Under the pieces are notes generated by a model, which saw nothing but the letters and a program-made list of their open reading frames with translations, had not been told where the DNA came from and ran no database searches. Shown in pieces: positions 18,183 to 26,202 of a stretch of DNA of 64,000 nt. Made by a program: the position numbers and the translations under genes. Source of the DNA: Calothrix sp. NIES-4105 (GTDB lineage: Bacteria; Cyanobacteriota; Cyanobacteriia; Cyanobacteriales; Nostocaceae); contig NZ_AP018290.1 of the NCBI RefSeq assembly GCF_002368415.1, forward strand, positions 8,919,717-8,983,716. The letters are read 5' to 3'. Numbering within the stretch: the first letter of the stretch is position 1; each line of letters begins with the position of its first letter.

Positions 18183-18965
18183 ATGACAAATGACCAAAAT
18201 TTGCGCTACCTTCTCGAATCTGTTGCGAATGGTAGTCTGAGTACCGATACCGCATTCGATAAACTCAAAGATTTAGCATATGAACCTGTAGAGGAATTTG
18301 CAAAAATCGACCATCATAGAGAACTGCGAACAGGTTTTCCCGAAGTTATTTGGGGACAAGGCAAAACTCCTGAACAAATTGCCCAAATTATGAATGTAAT
18401 GCGTCAACGCAACCCTGTAGTTATGGCAACACGTATTTCACCAGATGTATATTACTTGTTACAGCCAAAAGTTAGGGAACTGCGCTATTACGAAATGGCG
18501 AGAATTTGCGCTATTACCCCCGACAAAGTTGAACCGAGATATCACGGTACTATTGGTATTATTTCTGCTGGCACGGCTGATTTACCAGTTGCAGAAGAAA
18601 CTGCCGTGACTGCTGAACTTTGCGGTTTTCGTGTCCAGCGACTATGGGATGTAGGTGTTGCTGGTATTCATCGTTTGCTTGATAACCGTCACGTGATTGA
18701 ATCCGCATCTGTATTAGTTGTCGTTGCTGGTATGGAAGGCGCCTTACCTAGCGTTGTTGCGGGTTTAGCTGATTGTCCGGTGGTTGCTGTACCTACAAGT
18801 ATTGGTTACGGCGCCAGTTTCGCTGGACTTGCACCGCTGTTGACGATGCTTAATTCGTGTGCAGCAGGTATTGGAGTTGTAAATATTGATAATGGGTTTG
18901 GTGCTGCAGTACTAGCTGGACAAATTTTACGAACAGCCGAGAAATTGCGGTTGGCGCCACCCTAA
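18183..18965 (+). CDS. larB: Pyridinium-3,5-biscarboxylic acid mononucleotide synthase LarB
   Basis: A 260-aa protein of the LarB family (AIR-carboxylase/PurE-like fold), which carboxylates and hydrolyses nicotinic acid adenine dinucleotide in the first step of nickel-pincer cofactor synthesis. Family features are an N-terminal helical region (LRYLLESVANGSLSTDTAFD), FPEVIWGQGKTPEQI, then the PurE-like core GIISAGTADLPVAEETAVTA and VVVAGMEGALPSVVAGL, and the C-terminal GIGVVNIDNGFGAA. Full length. No larC or larE is in the window, so in this organism the gene is separated from its partners. The ATG at 18183 follows a duplicated aatatgacaaa segment. Confidence 0.92.
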   Translation: MTNDQNLRYLLESVANGSLSTDTAFDKLKDLAYEPVEEFAKIDHHRELRTGFPEVIWGQGKTPEQIAQIMNVMRQRNPVVMATRISPDVYYLLQPKVRELRYYEMARICAITPDKVEPRYHGTIGIISAGTADLPVAEETAVTAELCGFRVQRLWDVGVAGIHRLLDNRHVIESASVLVVVAGMEGALPSVVAGLADCPVVAVPTSIGYGASFAGLAPLLTMLNSCAAGIGVVNIDNGFGAAVLAGQILRTAEKLRLAPP

Positions 18966-18983
18966 CATTGAGGTTATGACTGT

Positions 18984-19106
18984 ATGAAAGTAAATCCATT
19001 AATACAGTCAGCAAAGTTTAAAATGGCACATTTTTTGACAAAAAACTGGGTAATACTTGCGGCTTTTGCTCTTAGCTTTCTATTAACTATCAGTATTTCC
19101 ACTTAG
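18984..19106 (+). CDS. Possible small membrane protein (40 aa)
   Basis: An ORF of 40 codons starting at ATG 18984. The protein has a basic N-terminus (MKVNPLIQSAKFKMAHFLTK) followed by a single predicted transmembrane stretch, NWVILAAFALSFLLTISIST. It begins 18 bp after the larB stop. A 16-bp direct repeat, attgaggttatgactg, lies just before it (18967-18982) and again just after it (19137-19152), so the ORF may sit on a duplicated or inserted unit. Size and composition fit a small cyanobacterial membrane protein, but no family is recognised. Confidence 0.4.
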   Translation: MKVNPLIQSAKFKMAHFLTKNWVILAAFALSFLLTISIST

Positions 19107-19201
19107 ATAGATTATCGTAGTGGACATTACCAGCGTATTGAGGTTATGACTGACATCAAATAGTAGCAAACTAATATTTTTGACACAATGCAAGGCACAG
19201 T

Positions 19202-19405
19202 ATGGAAATTCTTAGTGATTGGGTGTTTCAACTTGGACAGGCGCCTATAGACTTAACGGTCTTGGCTCAAAACGTTACCGACCCAAATATCTTGGGTCAA
19301 ATGCAAAAGTCATTTACGCACTTTGTACAAACAGGGCAAGCATGGGCACTGTTGATTGGGCTGGCTATTGGCTATATGATTCGGAATCTAACTAGCTACG
19401 GCTAG
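19202..19405 (+). CDS. Small hypothetical membrane protein
   Basis: A 67-aa protein from ATG 19202. The N-terminal half is soluble (DWVFQLGQAPIDLTVLAQN). Residues about 47-61 (AWALLIGLAIGYMIRN) form one membrane-spanning helix with a short C-terminal tail. It lies between larB and argH on the same strand. I do not recognise a family; the composition and the single helix make a real gene likely. Confidence 0.55.
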   Translation: MEILSDWVFQLGQAPIDLTVLAQNVTDPNILGQMQKSFTHFVQTGQAWALLIGLAIGYMIRNLTSYG

Positions 19406-19408
19406 GAA

Positions 19409-19513
19409 AGTTATGAGTTATGAGTTATGAGTTATAAGTTATGAGTTATTATTTTTAACTCCTAACTCCTAACTCCTAACTATTCTTAACTCCTAACTCC
19501 TCACTCCTAACTA
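19409..19513. repeat. Heptamer repeat array with inverted counterpart upstream of argH
   Basis: agttatg units (19409-19449) are followed by taactcc units (19457-19513), the same design as at 9182-9298. The two halves are complementary and could form a long hairpin. The array ends about 10 bp before the argH start. Confidence 0.85.
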
Positions 19514-19522
19514 TAAGTGTTT

Positions 19523-20914
19523 ATGACTCAGCAACAAAATTGGAGTCCCCGATTTGAATCAGGACTGCATCCTCATATTGCTCGCTTTAATGCGAGTATT
19601 GACTTTGATATTGAATTAATCGAATACGATATTACTGGTTCTGTGGCACATGCTAAAATGCTTGCTCATACTGGTATTATCTCTGTTGAAGAAGGCGAAA
19701 AGCTTGTTTCTGGTTTGGAACAAATTCGCCAAGAGTATCGCGAAGGTAAATTCACCCCAGGTGTTGATGCTGAAGATGTGCATTTTGCTGTTGAACGGCG
19801 CCTGACGGATATTGCTGGTGATGTAGGTAAAAAACTACATACCGCACGTTCGCGTAATGACCAAGTTGGTACTGATACTCGTCTTTATTTACGCGCGCAA
19901 ATTGAGCAAATTCAATTTCAAATCAGAGAATTTCAATCTGTATTGCTTGATATTGCAGAAGCTAATGTTGAAACGTTAATACCTGGTTATACTCATTTAC
20001 AACGCGCGCAACCTCTCAGTTTAGCTCACCACCTTCTTGCTTATTTCCAAATGTTACAGCGCGACTGGGAACGGTTAAGTGATGTTCGGCGCCGTGTAAA
20101 TATATCACCGCTTGGATGTGGTGCTTTAGCAGGCACAACTTTTCCTATCGACCGCCACTATACTGCTGAACTATTACATTTTGATGCTGTTTACGAAAAT
20201 AGCCTTGATGGTGTTAGCGATAGAGATTTTGCCATTGAATTTACATGTGCTGCTAGCTTAATTATGGTTCACCTTAGCCGTCTTGCTGAAGAAGTAATTT
20301 TTTGGGCAAGCCAAGAATTCGGCTTTGTGACTTTATTAGATAGCTGTGCTACAGGTTCAAGTATTATGCCCCAAAAGAAAAACCCCGATGTTCCAGAACT
20401 AGTGCGGGGTAAAACTGGTCGTGTATTCGGTCATCTCCAAGCGCTGTTGGTGATGATGAAAGGACTACCCTTGGCATATAACAAGGACTTACAAGAAGAT
20501 AAAGAGGGTTTATTTGATAGCGTCAAAACCGTCAAACTTTGTTTAGAATCAATGACTATATTACTGCGCGAAGGGTTGGAATTTCGCACTCCTCGCTTGA
20601 AAGAAGCTGTATGCGAAGACTTTTCTAATGCTACTGATGTCGCCGACTATTTAGCAACTAAGGGAGTTCCATTCCGCGAAGCTTATAACCTTGTGGGCAA
20701 AGTTGTTAAAACTTGTATTGCCGCGAATAAACTTCTTAAAGATTTGACTATATTCGAGTGGAAACAATTACATCCTGCTTTTGAAGCTGATATTTACCAC
20801 GCTATCGACATCAGTCAAGTTGTTGCCGCGCGTAACAGCTACGGTGGTACTGGTTTTACTCAAGTTAGAGAAGCATTAAAAAATGCTCGTGCCACTTTGA
20901 ACGTACCAACTTAG
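19523..20914 (+). CDS. argH: Argininosuccinate lyase
   Basis: A 463-aa enzyme of the fumarase/aspartase superfamily that splits argininosuccinate into arginine and fumarate, the last step of arginine synthesis. Arginine also feeds cyanophycin made by the cphA product in this window. The ATG at 19523 ([14 protein letters not shown]) is preferred over the in-frame GTG at 19517. Visible motifs are [29 protein letters not shown] (catalytic His), and the mobile signature loop [12 protein letters not shown] with its catalytic Ser near residue 280. Normal length and no lesions. Confidence 0.97.
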   Translation: MTQQQNWSPRFESGLHPHIARFNASIDFDIELIEYDITGSVAHAKMLAHTGIISVEEGEKLVSGLEQIRQEYREGKFTPGVDAEDVHFAVERRLTDIAGDVGKKLHTARSRNDQVGTDTRLYLRAQIEQIQFQIREFQSVLLDIAEANVETLIPGYTHLQRAQPLSLAHHLLAYFQMLQRDWERLSDVRRRVNISPLGCGALAGTTFPIDRHYTAELLHFDAVYENSLDGVSDRDFAIEFTCAASLIMVHLSRLAEEVIFWASQEFGFVTLLDSCATGSSIMPQKKNPDVPELVRGKTGRVFGHLQALLVMMKGLPLAYNKDLQEDKEGLFDSVKTVKLCLESMTILLREGLEFRTPRLKEAVCEDFSNATDVADYLATKGVPFREAYNLVGKVVKTCIAANKLLKDLTIFEWKQLHPAFEADIYHAIDISQVVAARNSYGGTGFTQVREALKNARATLNVPT

Positions 20915-20939
20915 TAATAATTCTCTTAAAAAGCAAATT

Positions 20940-20963
20940 GGGGTGTACAGTAATGTACGCCCC
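20940..20963. terminator. Inverted repeat downstream of argH
   Basis: The sequence ggggtgtaca-gtaa-tgtacgcccc forms a near-perfect 10-bp stem with a 4-nt loop, 26 bp after the argH stop. No T run follows, so it may be a dispersed palindrome or a factor-independent pause site serving the convergent gene as well. Confidence 0.45.
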
Positions 20964-21015
20964 AGCTTTGTATGTAACAGCAACAACAATAAACTTTCTT
21001 ATTAGTACTGAAATA

Positions 21016-21183
21016 CTAACCCTCAGCGTCCATTGCTGCTGTACTTTCTTCTTCTTCACTCTTAGGCGATCTCTGCTGGAATCTTCGTTGCATTCTTCCC
21101 GTAGTCGTCCGTTTACGGAATTTCCGGGCGTAAGCCTGGTTCCGTAGCGCCTTTTCTTTTTTTGGGTTACGGCGCTTGGCCAT
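21016..21183 (-). CDS. Small basic cyanobacterial protein (55 aa)
   Basis: A 55-codon gene on the minus strand from ATG 21183 to TAG at 21016. The product is strongly basic over the first 40 residues (MAKRRNPKKEKALRNQAYAR, then KFRKRTTTGRMQRRFQQR) and ends in an acidic tail (SEEEESTAAMDAEG). That charge layout resembles small ribosome-associated or RNA-binding proteins, and I recall similar short proteins in other filamentous cyanobacteria, but I cannot name a family. Codon use is regular and the frame is free of stops. It is convergent with argH. Confidence 0.65.
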   Translation of the reverse strand: MAKRRNPKKEKALRNQAYARKFRKRTTTGRMQRRFQQRSPKSEEEESTAAMDAEG

Positions 21184-21596
21184 GTTCACCTCATTTTGTA
21201 AACAACAAAAAAGCTATGCTTGGGCATCTGCTTGGTAATCTTATCAGTTACCAATCCTATCAATATAGTTTCTGCCGAAAGCCGCTTTAACTATTTATAG
21301 AACAGCAATCTAGTATACCCTATACGCTACGATTATGTCAAATATTCCTACGTTGGCAATATAATTATTCAATAAATCTGAGTTACGTATTTAGCCATAC
21401 ACCACTCAAATATTTAGTCGATGCTAATATTGATATGTTCTAAGATAGTCGATGGAATGTACCCCGAAATCATAAGTATTATCATCCAATCAAAAATTAA
21501 TCACTAATTAGCTGCGCTCATCGTAGTATTATTAGGGATTCGAGAAATACTTATAGTTTCAAGAACATATACAGTCAAATCATAAACTAAATCCGA
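21184..21596. other. Intergenic region with no recognised content
   Basis: About 410 bp between the divergent 55-aa gene and the NUDIX gene. It is AT-rich, and a 61-aa minus-strand frame in it shows no protein-like pattern. I assume promoters only. Confidence 0.5.
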
Positions 21597-22091
21597 TTGA
21601 ATATATTTGCCTTGGTAGCTTTTACAATTGAAACCACACGTAGCTTGTGGCGTTTCGGACAAACTGTACTCGGTGTTATATTTCGTCACCCAGTTCCTGG
21701 TACGAGTATAATCCCAATTTTACCTGATGGCAGAATCGTGCTAATTCGGCGCCGCGACAACGGTCTTTGGTCGCTACCCGGAGGCATGATTGATTGGGGA
21801 GAAGATATACCGATTACGGTTGAACGTGAGTTAAAGGAGGAGACTGGCTTAGAGTTAGTCAAAATTACACGCTTAGTTGGCGTTTACTCGGCGCCTGACC
21901 GTGACCCTAGAATTCATTCGATCTGTGTAGTCGTTGAAGCGCAAGTCAAAGGCGATATGTGTGTTCAAGACAAAATGGAAGTCATGGAAATACAAGCGTT
22001 CTCTCTTGATTGTTTACCGAATGAACCAATGTCCCACGACCACGCTCAACAGTTAAAAGACTACTTAAAGGGTTTAACCACAGTTTCGTAA
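21597..22091 (+). CDS. NUDIX hydrolase
   Basis: A 164-aa protein with a complete Nudix box, GGMIDWGEDIPITVERELKE followed by ETGLEL (about residues 61-86), the Mg-binding G-x5-E-x7-R-E-x2-E-E-x-G-x motif. Nudix enzymes hydrolyse nucleoside diphosphates linked to another group; the substrate here cannot be told. The N-terminal 25 residues (FALVAFTIETTRSLWRFG) are hydrophobic and may be an extension. The frame starts at TTG 21597, which is uncertain, and a later start is possible. It is a single gene with no clear operon partner. Confidence 0.85.
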   Translation: MNIFALVAFTIETTRSLWRFGQTVLGVIFRHPVPGTSIIPILPDGRIVLIRRRDNGLWSLPGGMIDWGEDIPITVERELKEETGLELVKITRLVGVYSAPDRDPRIHSICVVVEAQVKGDMCVQDKMEVMEIQAFSLDCLPNEPMSHDHAQQLKDYLKGLTTVS

Positions 22092-22280
22092 GTTTATTGG
22101 TACCAATAGATATTAGTAATCATAAATTATGTAGATATTAATCATTGATTCTTGACAATCAAGTATGATAAACGTATCTATTAATAAGGAATATTTTGGA
22201 ACATCACTGATTTACATCTTTAAATCTACAAAAATATTTATTATTTAGTACTCATATATTAAACTTGCTTCTACATTAAA

Positions 22281-23117
22281 ATGGACACTTTATTTCGTAA
22301 CTCCCGGAGAAAACTTTCTCAAGGGCAGATATTTTGGCGCGAAGTTGGTCAGGGATCAAATATTGTTTTTTTACACGGTAGCTGGAATGAGGGTAGTCAA
22401 TGGGTTCCAGCAATGGAGTCATTAGCACATGAATACCACTGTTGGGCGCCAGATTTATTTGGATTTGGGGAGTCAGAAACTCCAGATATTCATTATTCAA
22501 TAGATGTACAAGTCGAATGCTTGGCGCAATTTCTAATGGCGTTAAAACTGGAGCGAGTATATTTAGTTGGAGATACATTAGGCGCCTGGATTGCGGCAAG
22601 CTATGCTTTGAAATACCCAGAACGAGTTCTTGGTTTAATTTTGGTTTCTCCCGAAGGTGTAGCAATAGAAGGAACTGATAAGCGTTTGAAGCAAATGCAA
22701 AATATACTTCAACGTTCGGAATTAATGTTTTTTATTTTAAAGTTGCTGCGTCCAATTGCCAAAATGTTTGGACGTGAAATCAATGTTAGACAAGAATGGC
22801 GCCAGCGTTTGGTTATGGAGAAGTTCCCAACCGCCTGCGAGTTATTATTTGACCGTCAACTTCCGGAAATTCACGCAGAATTTCTTGAAAATCGTCTTGC
22901 TTTTCTAGTAATTCCCGTTTTACTTCTACAAGGTGGTAAAGATACAAAAGAAGCGATAGCAAAGAGTCAAACTTACGCACAACTAATACCAGGAGCTAAT
23001 CTTAAAATGATTGCTCATGGAGAGCATGATTTACCACAGTCATGTAGTAATGTTGTAGTGCAAGAAATCCGTGACTTTATTAAAAGCCGTAAAACTAGTA
23101 GGGCTGTTTTCAGTTAG
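22281..23117 (+). CDS. Alpha/beta hydrolase
   Basis: A 278-aa protein of the alpha/beta-hydrolase fold. Visible features are the oxyanion-hole region NIVFLHGSWNEGSQW, PDLFGFGESETP, and the nucleophile-elbow position LVGDTLGAWIA. There the usual G-x-S-x-G serine is replaced by Asp-Thr (G-D-T-L-G), so the nucleophile may be Asp, as in haloalkane dehalogenases and epoxide hydrolases. The C-terminal His is in AHGEHDLPQ, and an acidic residue is in LLQGGKDTKEA. Cytoplasmic, as no signal is seen. The exact substrate is unknown. It starts at ATG 22281. Confidence 0.8.
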   Translation: MDTLFRNSRRKLSQGQIFWREVGQGSNIVFLHGSWNEGSQWVPAMESLAHEYHCWAPDLFGFGESETPDIHYSIDVQVECLAQFLMALKLERVYLVGDTLGAWIAASYALKYPERVLGLILVSPEGVAIEGTDKRLKQMQNILQRSELMFFILKLLRPIAKMFGREINVRQEWRQRLVMEKFPTACELLFDRQLPEIHAEFLENRLAFLVIPVLLLQGGKDTKEAIAKSQTYAQLIPGANLKMIAHGEHDLPQSCSNVVVQEIRDFIKSRKTSRAVFS

Positions 23118-23127
23118 GAGTAAATTG

Positions 23128-23287
23128 GCAACGGATTACAACGGATGTAACGGATGACTTGTTTTAAGAACGCGCACATACTCCTACATTAACCTTGCTG
23201 TTTTAACTTCTAACTTCCGGACAAGTACTAGATACGTATCTTATTAGAAACTAATTAACCATCCGTTACATCCGTTACATCCGTTGC
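23128..23287. repeat. MITE-like inverted element overlapping the 3' end of coaX
   Basis: The left arm gcaacggattacaacggatg (23128-23156) and right arm catccgttacatccgttgc (23260-23287) are inverted, about 29 bp each. A second copy of the same design is at 27999-28097. The right arm is translated as the last residues of coaX. Confidence 0.8.
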
Positions 23288-23983
23288 AAACTTCATTCCC
23301 CAAAATATTAAATCACGTTCTACAATCATGCGCGCGGCTATTTCTGGATTAGTAGATTGTAAATATGAATTTAGGAGCGAACTATTACCCCCAGTCATTA
23401 CGACTTTGCTTTGTGGAAAGTCATCCCACCAATGAGTTACAAAATCTTTAATTCCGGCAAGTAAGTTATAAATAACTCCGCTTTGTATTGCTTCAGGAGT
23501 ATTCATTGCCCAACGTAGGGGTAATTTTTGCGGTGGTTCGATATTCGGTAACTGCCCTGTTCGCCCCGATAAACTTCCCAACTGTAAACTCAATCCTGGT
23601 AAAATCGCTCCACCTACTAATGCTTGGTTACTATCGGCGCCTGTAAATGTCAGTGCTGTACCTGCATCAATTACCAATATCGGAAATCCTAAAACTCGAC
23701 CGGCGCCGAATACAGCTAATGCTCTATCTATTCCAAAAGTTGGGTACATTTGCCCTATCGAAATATTTTGTAGTGTAATTATCTTGACATTTGGATAATT
23801 TTGCCATATGGCAGTTTGCGATGGAACTACAGAAGCAAGAATTAGAGGAAGATTTGGAGACAGGCAGGATAATGGCATTAATAAGTAATCGCTATCCCAA
23901 CTATAGATTAAATCTTGTTGATCAAATAGCCCCCAATGCAAGCGAGAATTGCCAATCATTAATCCCAGCCAGCTTTCCGACAT
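23255..23983 (-). CDS. coaX: Type III pantothenate kinase
   Basis: A 242-aa enzyme that phosphorylates pantothenate, the first step of coenzyme A synthesis (ASKHA fold). Motifs are GIDRALAVFGA and VIDAGTALTFT, with the conserved Asp residues that bind substrate and metal, and AILPGLSLQLGSLSGRTGQLP. The first phosphate loop reads LMIGNSRLHWG where most type III enzymes have D-x-G-N-T, so the first Asp is absent. The C-terminus ends VTDVTDG because the reading frame runs into the right arm of a dispersed inverted repeat; the true family C-terminus is probably near FWGMKFA. The ATG is at 23983. Confidence 0.9.
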   Translation of the reverse strand: MSESWLGLMIGNSRLHWGLFDQQDLIYSWDSDYLLMPLSCLSPNLPLILASVVPSQTAIWQNYPNVKIITLQNISIGQMYPTFGIDRALAVFGAGRVLGFPILVIDAGTALTFTGADSNQALVGGAILPGLSLQLGSLSGRTGQLPNIEPPQKLPLRWAMNTPEAIQSGVIYNLLAGIKDFVTHWWDDFPQSKVVMTGGNSSLLNSYLQSTNPEIAARMIVERDLIFWGMKFATDVTDVTDG

Positions 23984-24006
23984 ATTACTCCACGCCTCCG
24001 CGCCGA

Positions 24007-24078
24007 CTGTACGGGCGGGTTCACCTAAATTTTCGTTCTGAACGCAGCATATAGATAAACCCGCCCCTCCGCCCCGAC
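24007..24078. repeat. Dispersed element with cccgcc/ggcggg ends, copy A
   Basis: The segment tgtacgggcgggttcaccta to aaacccgcccctccgcccc is present here. It occurs in inverted orientation, with the same inner aaaattta, at 60338-60410. It lies between coaX and flv3, in the upstream region of both. Confidence 0.75.
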
Positions 24079-24206
24079 TAACTTATCACCCCCGTCGCTT
24101 TTGTTTTATTTAACTGATCGATAGCTTTTTTAATAATTATTTACATTTAAGTCATGTCACAATATAACCAGAGGTAAGAAATACTTATTAATACAGGAGG
24201 CGAGTC

Positions 24207-25931
24207 ATGGTAGCGCTCACCGAGAAAACTCAAAAAAGACTTACTATACAGATAGCCGATATTGCTACCGACACAACAGCAATTCGCTCGCTGGATTGGG
24301 ATAGAGACCGTTTCGATATCGAGTTCGGTTTGCAGAATGGCACAACATATAACTCGTTTATTATTCGCGGAGATAAAACAGCGCTAGTTGATACATCACA
24401 TGAGAAGTTCCGTCATCTATATTTAGATGCGGTTAAAGGATTAATCGATTTTAGCGAAATAGACTATTTAATTATCAGTCATACAGAACCTGACCACAGC
24501 GGGTTAGTCAAAGACGTTCTTAAACTGGCGCCTGATATTACTGTAGTTGGTTCAAAAGTCGCGATTCAATTTTTAGAAAATCTAGTACATACACCATTTA
24601 AGCGGCAAATCGTCAAAAACGCCGATAAATTAGATTTGGGCAACGGGCATGAACTCGAATTCGTGATTGCTCCTAATTTACACTGGCCTGACACCATTTT
24701 TACATTCGACCACAAAACCAAAACTCTTTACACCTGTGATGCATTCGGGTTGCATTATTGTTCCGATGCCACGTTCGATGAAAATTTGGAAGCAATTTCG
24801 CCTGACTATAAATACTACTACGAATGTTTAATGGCGCCAAACGCGCGCTCAGTGTTGTCAGCACTCAAGCGGATGGGCGAACTTCAACAAATCGACATGA
24901 TCGCCACAGGTCACGGACCACTGTTATTGCATAATGTTGACGAGCTAACAGGAAGATACCGCACCTGGAGTCAAACGCAAGCAAAAGCCGAAACAGCAGT
25001 TGGTATATTCTATGTTTCTGAGTATGGTGCTTCAGATCGACTTGCGGCTTCCCTAGCAAATGGTATTACCAAAGCAGGTGTAGCTGTTGAAATGATAGAC
25101 TTAAGCGGCAACCCAGATTTACAAGAACTACGTGAACTAGTAAGTCGAGTTGCGGGTATTGTAGTCGGTATGCCTCCTGCAACGAATGATGCTAATATTC
25201 AAGGTGCCCTTGGTACAATATTAGGTTCAGCCAAAGAAAAACAAGCTATCGGTATTTTTGAAACAGGTGGTGGCAACGACGAACCAACCTACCCATTACT
25301 CAACAAATTCCGTGCGTTAGGTTTACACGTAGCATTCCCAGTTATTGAAATTCGCGAAACACCAACCGAAAACACCTACAAACTTTGCGAAGAAGCAGGT
25401 ACTGACTTAGCACAGTGGGTAACGCGCGATAAAAACATCAAACAAATGAAATCGCTAGGTGCCGACCTAGACAAAGCACTAGGAAGAATTAGTGGCGGTT
25501 TATACATTATCACAGCCAAGAAAAGTGATGTCCAAAGCGCGATGTTAGCTTCATGGGTAGCACAAGCCAGCTTCAAGCCATTAGGTTTTTCACTTGCCGT
25601 AGCCAAAGACCGCGCGATTGAATCACTGATGCAAGTAGGTGATAAATTTGTCCTCAACGTCCTCGAAGAAGGGAATTATCAAGGCTTAATGAAACACTTC
25701 CTAAAACGATTTGCACCTGGTGCAGACCGTTTTGAAGGTGTACGTACACAACCAGCCCAAAACGGCGCCCCTATTCTCGCGGATGCATTAGCGTACATGG
25801 AATGTGAAGTAGCAAGCCGACTCGACGCAGGTGACCACTGGATAGTTTACTGTACTGTTTACGCTGGCAGAGTTTCCAAACCCGAAGGACTAACAGCAGT
25901 ACACCACCGTAAAGTTGGTAATCACTATTAG
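24207..25931 (+). CDS. flv3: Flavodiiron protein, Flv3 type (canonical diiron site)
   Basis: A 574-aa protein with three domains: metallo-beta-lactamase-like (about 1-255), flavodoxin-like (about 265-405) and a C-terminal flavin reductase domain (about 430-574) found only in photosynthetic organisms. The diiron site motif is canonical, SHTEPDHSG (H92, E94, D96, H97). Flv1/Flv3 use NADPH or ferredoxin electrons to reduce oxygen directly to water, protecting photosystem I. A strong ribosome-binding site (aggagg, 24195-24200) precedes ATG 24207. It is followed in tandem by flv1. In Anabaena the adjacent pair is the heterocyst-specific flv3B-flv1B, so this pair may be that type; the sequence alone does not prove it. 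Confidence 0.92.
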   Translation: MVALTEKTQKRLTIQIADIATDTTAIRSLDWDRDRFDIEFGLQNGTTYNSFIIRGDKTALVDTSHEKFRHLYLDAVKGLIDFSEIDYLIISHTEPDHSGLVKDVLKLAPDITVVGSKVAIQFLENLVHTPFKRQIVKNADKLDLGNGHELEFVIAPNLHWPDTIFTFDHKTKTLYTCDAFGLHYCSDATFDENLEAISPDYKYYYECLMAPNARSVLSALKRMGELQQIDMIATGHGPLLLHNVDELTGRYRTWSQTQAKAETAVGIFYVSEYGASDRLAASLANGITKAGVAVEMIDLSGNPDLQELRELVSRVAGIVVGMPPATNDANIQGALGTILGSAKEKQAIGIFETGGGNDEPTYPLLNKFRALGLHVAFPVIEIRETPTENTYKLCEEAGTDLAQWVTRDKNIKQMKSLGADLDKALGRISGGLYIITAKKSDVQSAMLASWVAQASFKPLGFSLAVAKDRAIESLMQVGDKFVLNVLEEGNYQGLMKHFLKRFAPGADRFEGVRTQPAQNGAPILADALAYMECEVASRLDAGDHWIVYCTVYAGRVSKPEGLTAVHHRKVGNHY

Positions 25932-25938
25932 AGTAAAA

Positions 25939-26190
25939 AGTGCTGAGTGCTGAGTGCTGAGTATGAAGTTTTAACTCCTAAATCGTAAGGTGGGCACTGC
26001 CCACCCTACTACTCAGAACTCAAAACTCAGCACTCAAAACTCAGAACTCAAAACTCAGCACTCAAAACTCAGAACTCAAAACTCAGCACTCAAAACTCAG
26101 CACTCAAAACTCAGCACTCAAAACTCAGCACTCAAAACTCAGCACTCAAAACTCAGCACTCAAAACTCAGCACTCAGCACTCAGCACTCA
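25939..26190. repeat. 14-bp tandem array with inverted counterpart between flv3 and flv1
   Basis: From 26011 to 26190 the unit actcaaaactcagc, with small variants, is repeated about a dozen times. The complementary agtgctgagtgctgag is at 25939-25963, and a ggtgggcactgcccacc palindrome lies at 25989-26006. The array can fold on itself. It is free of stops in the flv1 frame, which creates a false 71-residue extension. It ends 12 bp before the flv1 ATG. Confidence 0.9.
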
Positions 26191-26202
26191 TCACTTTTAA
26201 CT

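Noticed and set aside
26011-26190. Possible CRISPR array
   Set aside because: Units are 14 bp, contiguous and without unique spacers; no cas genes are nearby.
25990-26202. N-terminal extension of Flv1
   Set aside because: It is encoded by a 14-bp tandem array. The family N-terminus begins at MSIKPRDV, ATG 26203.
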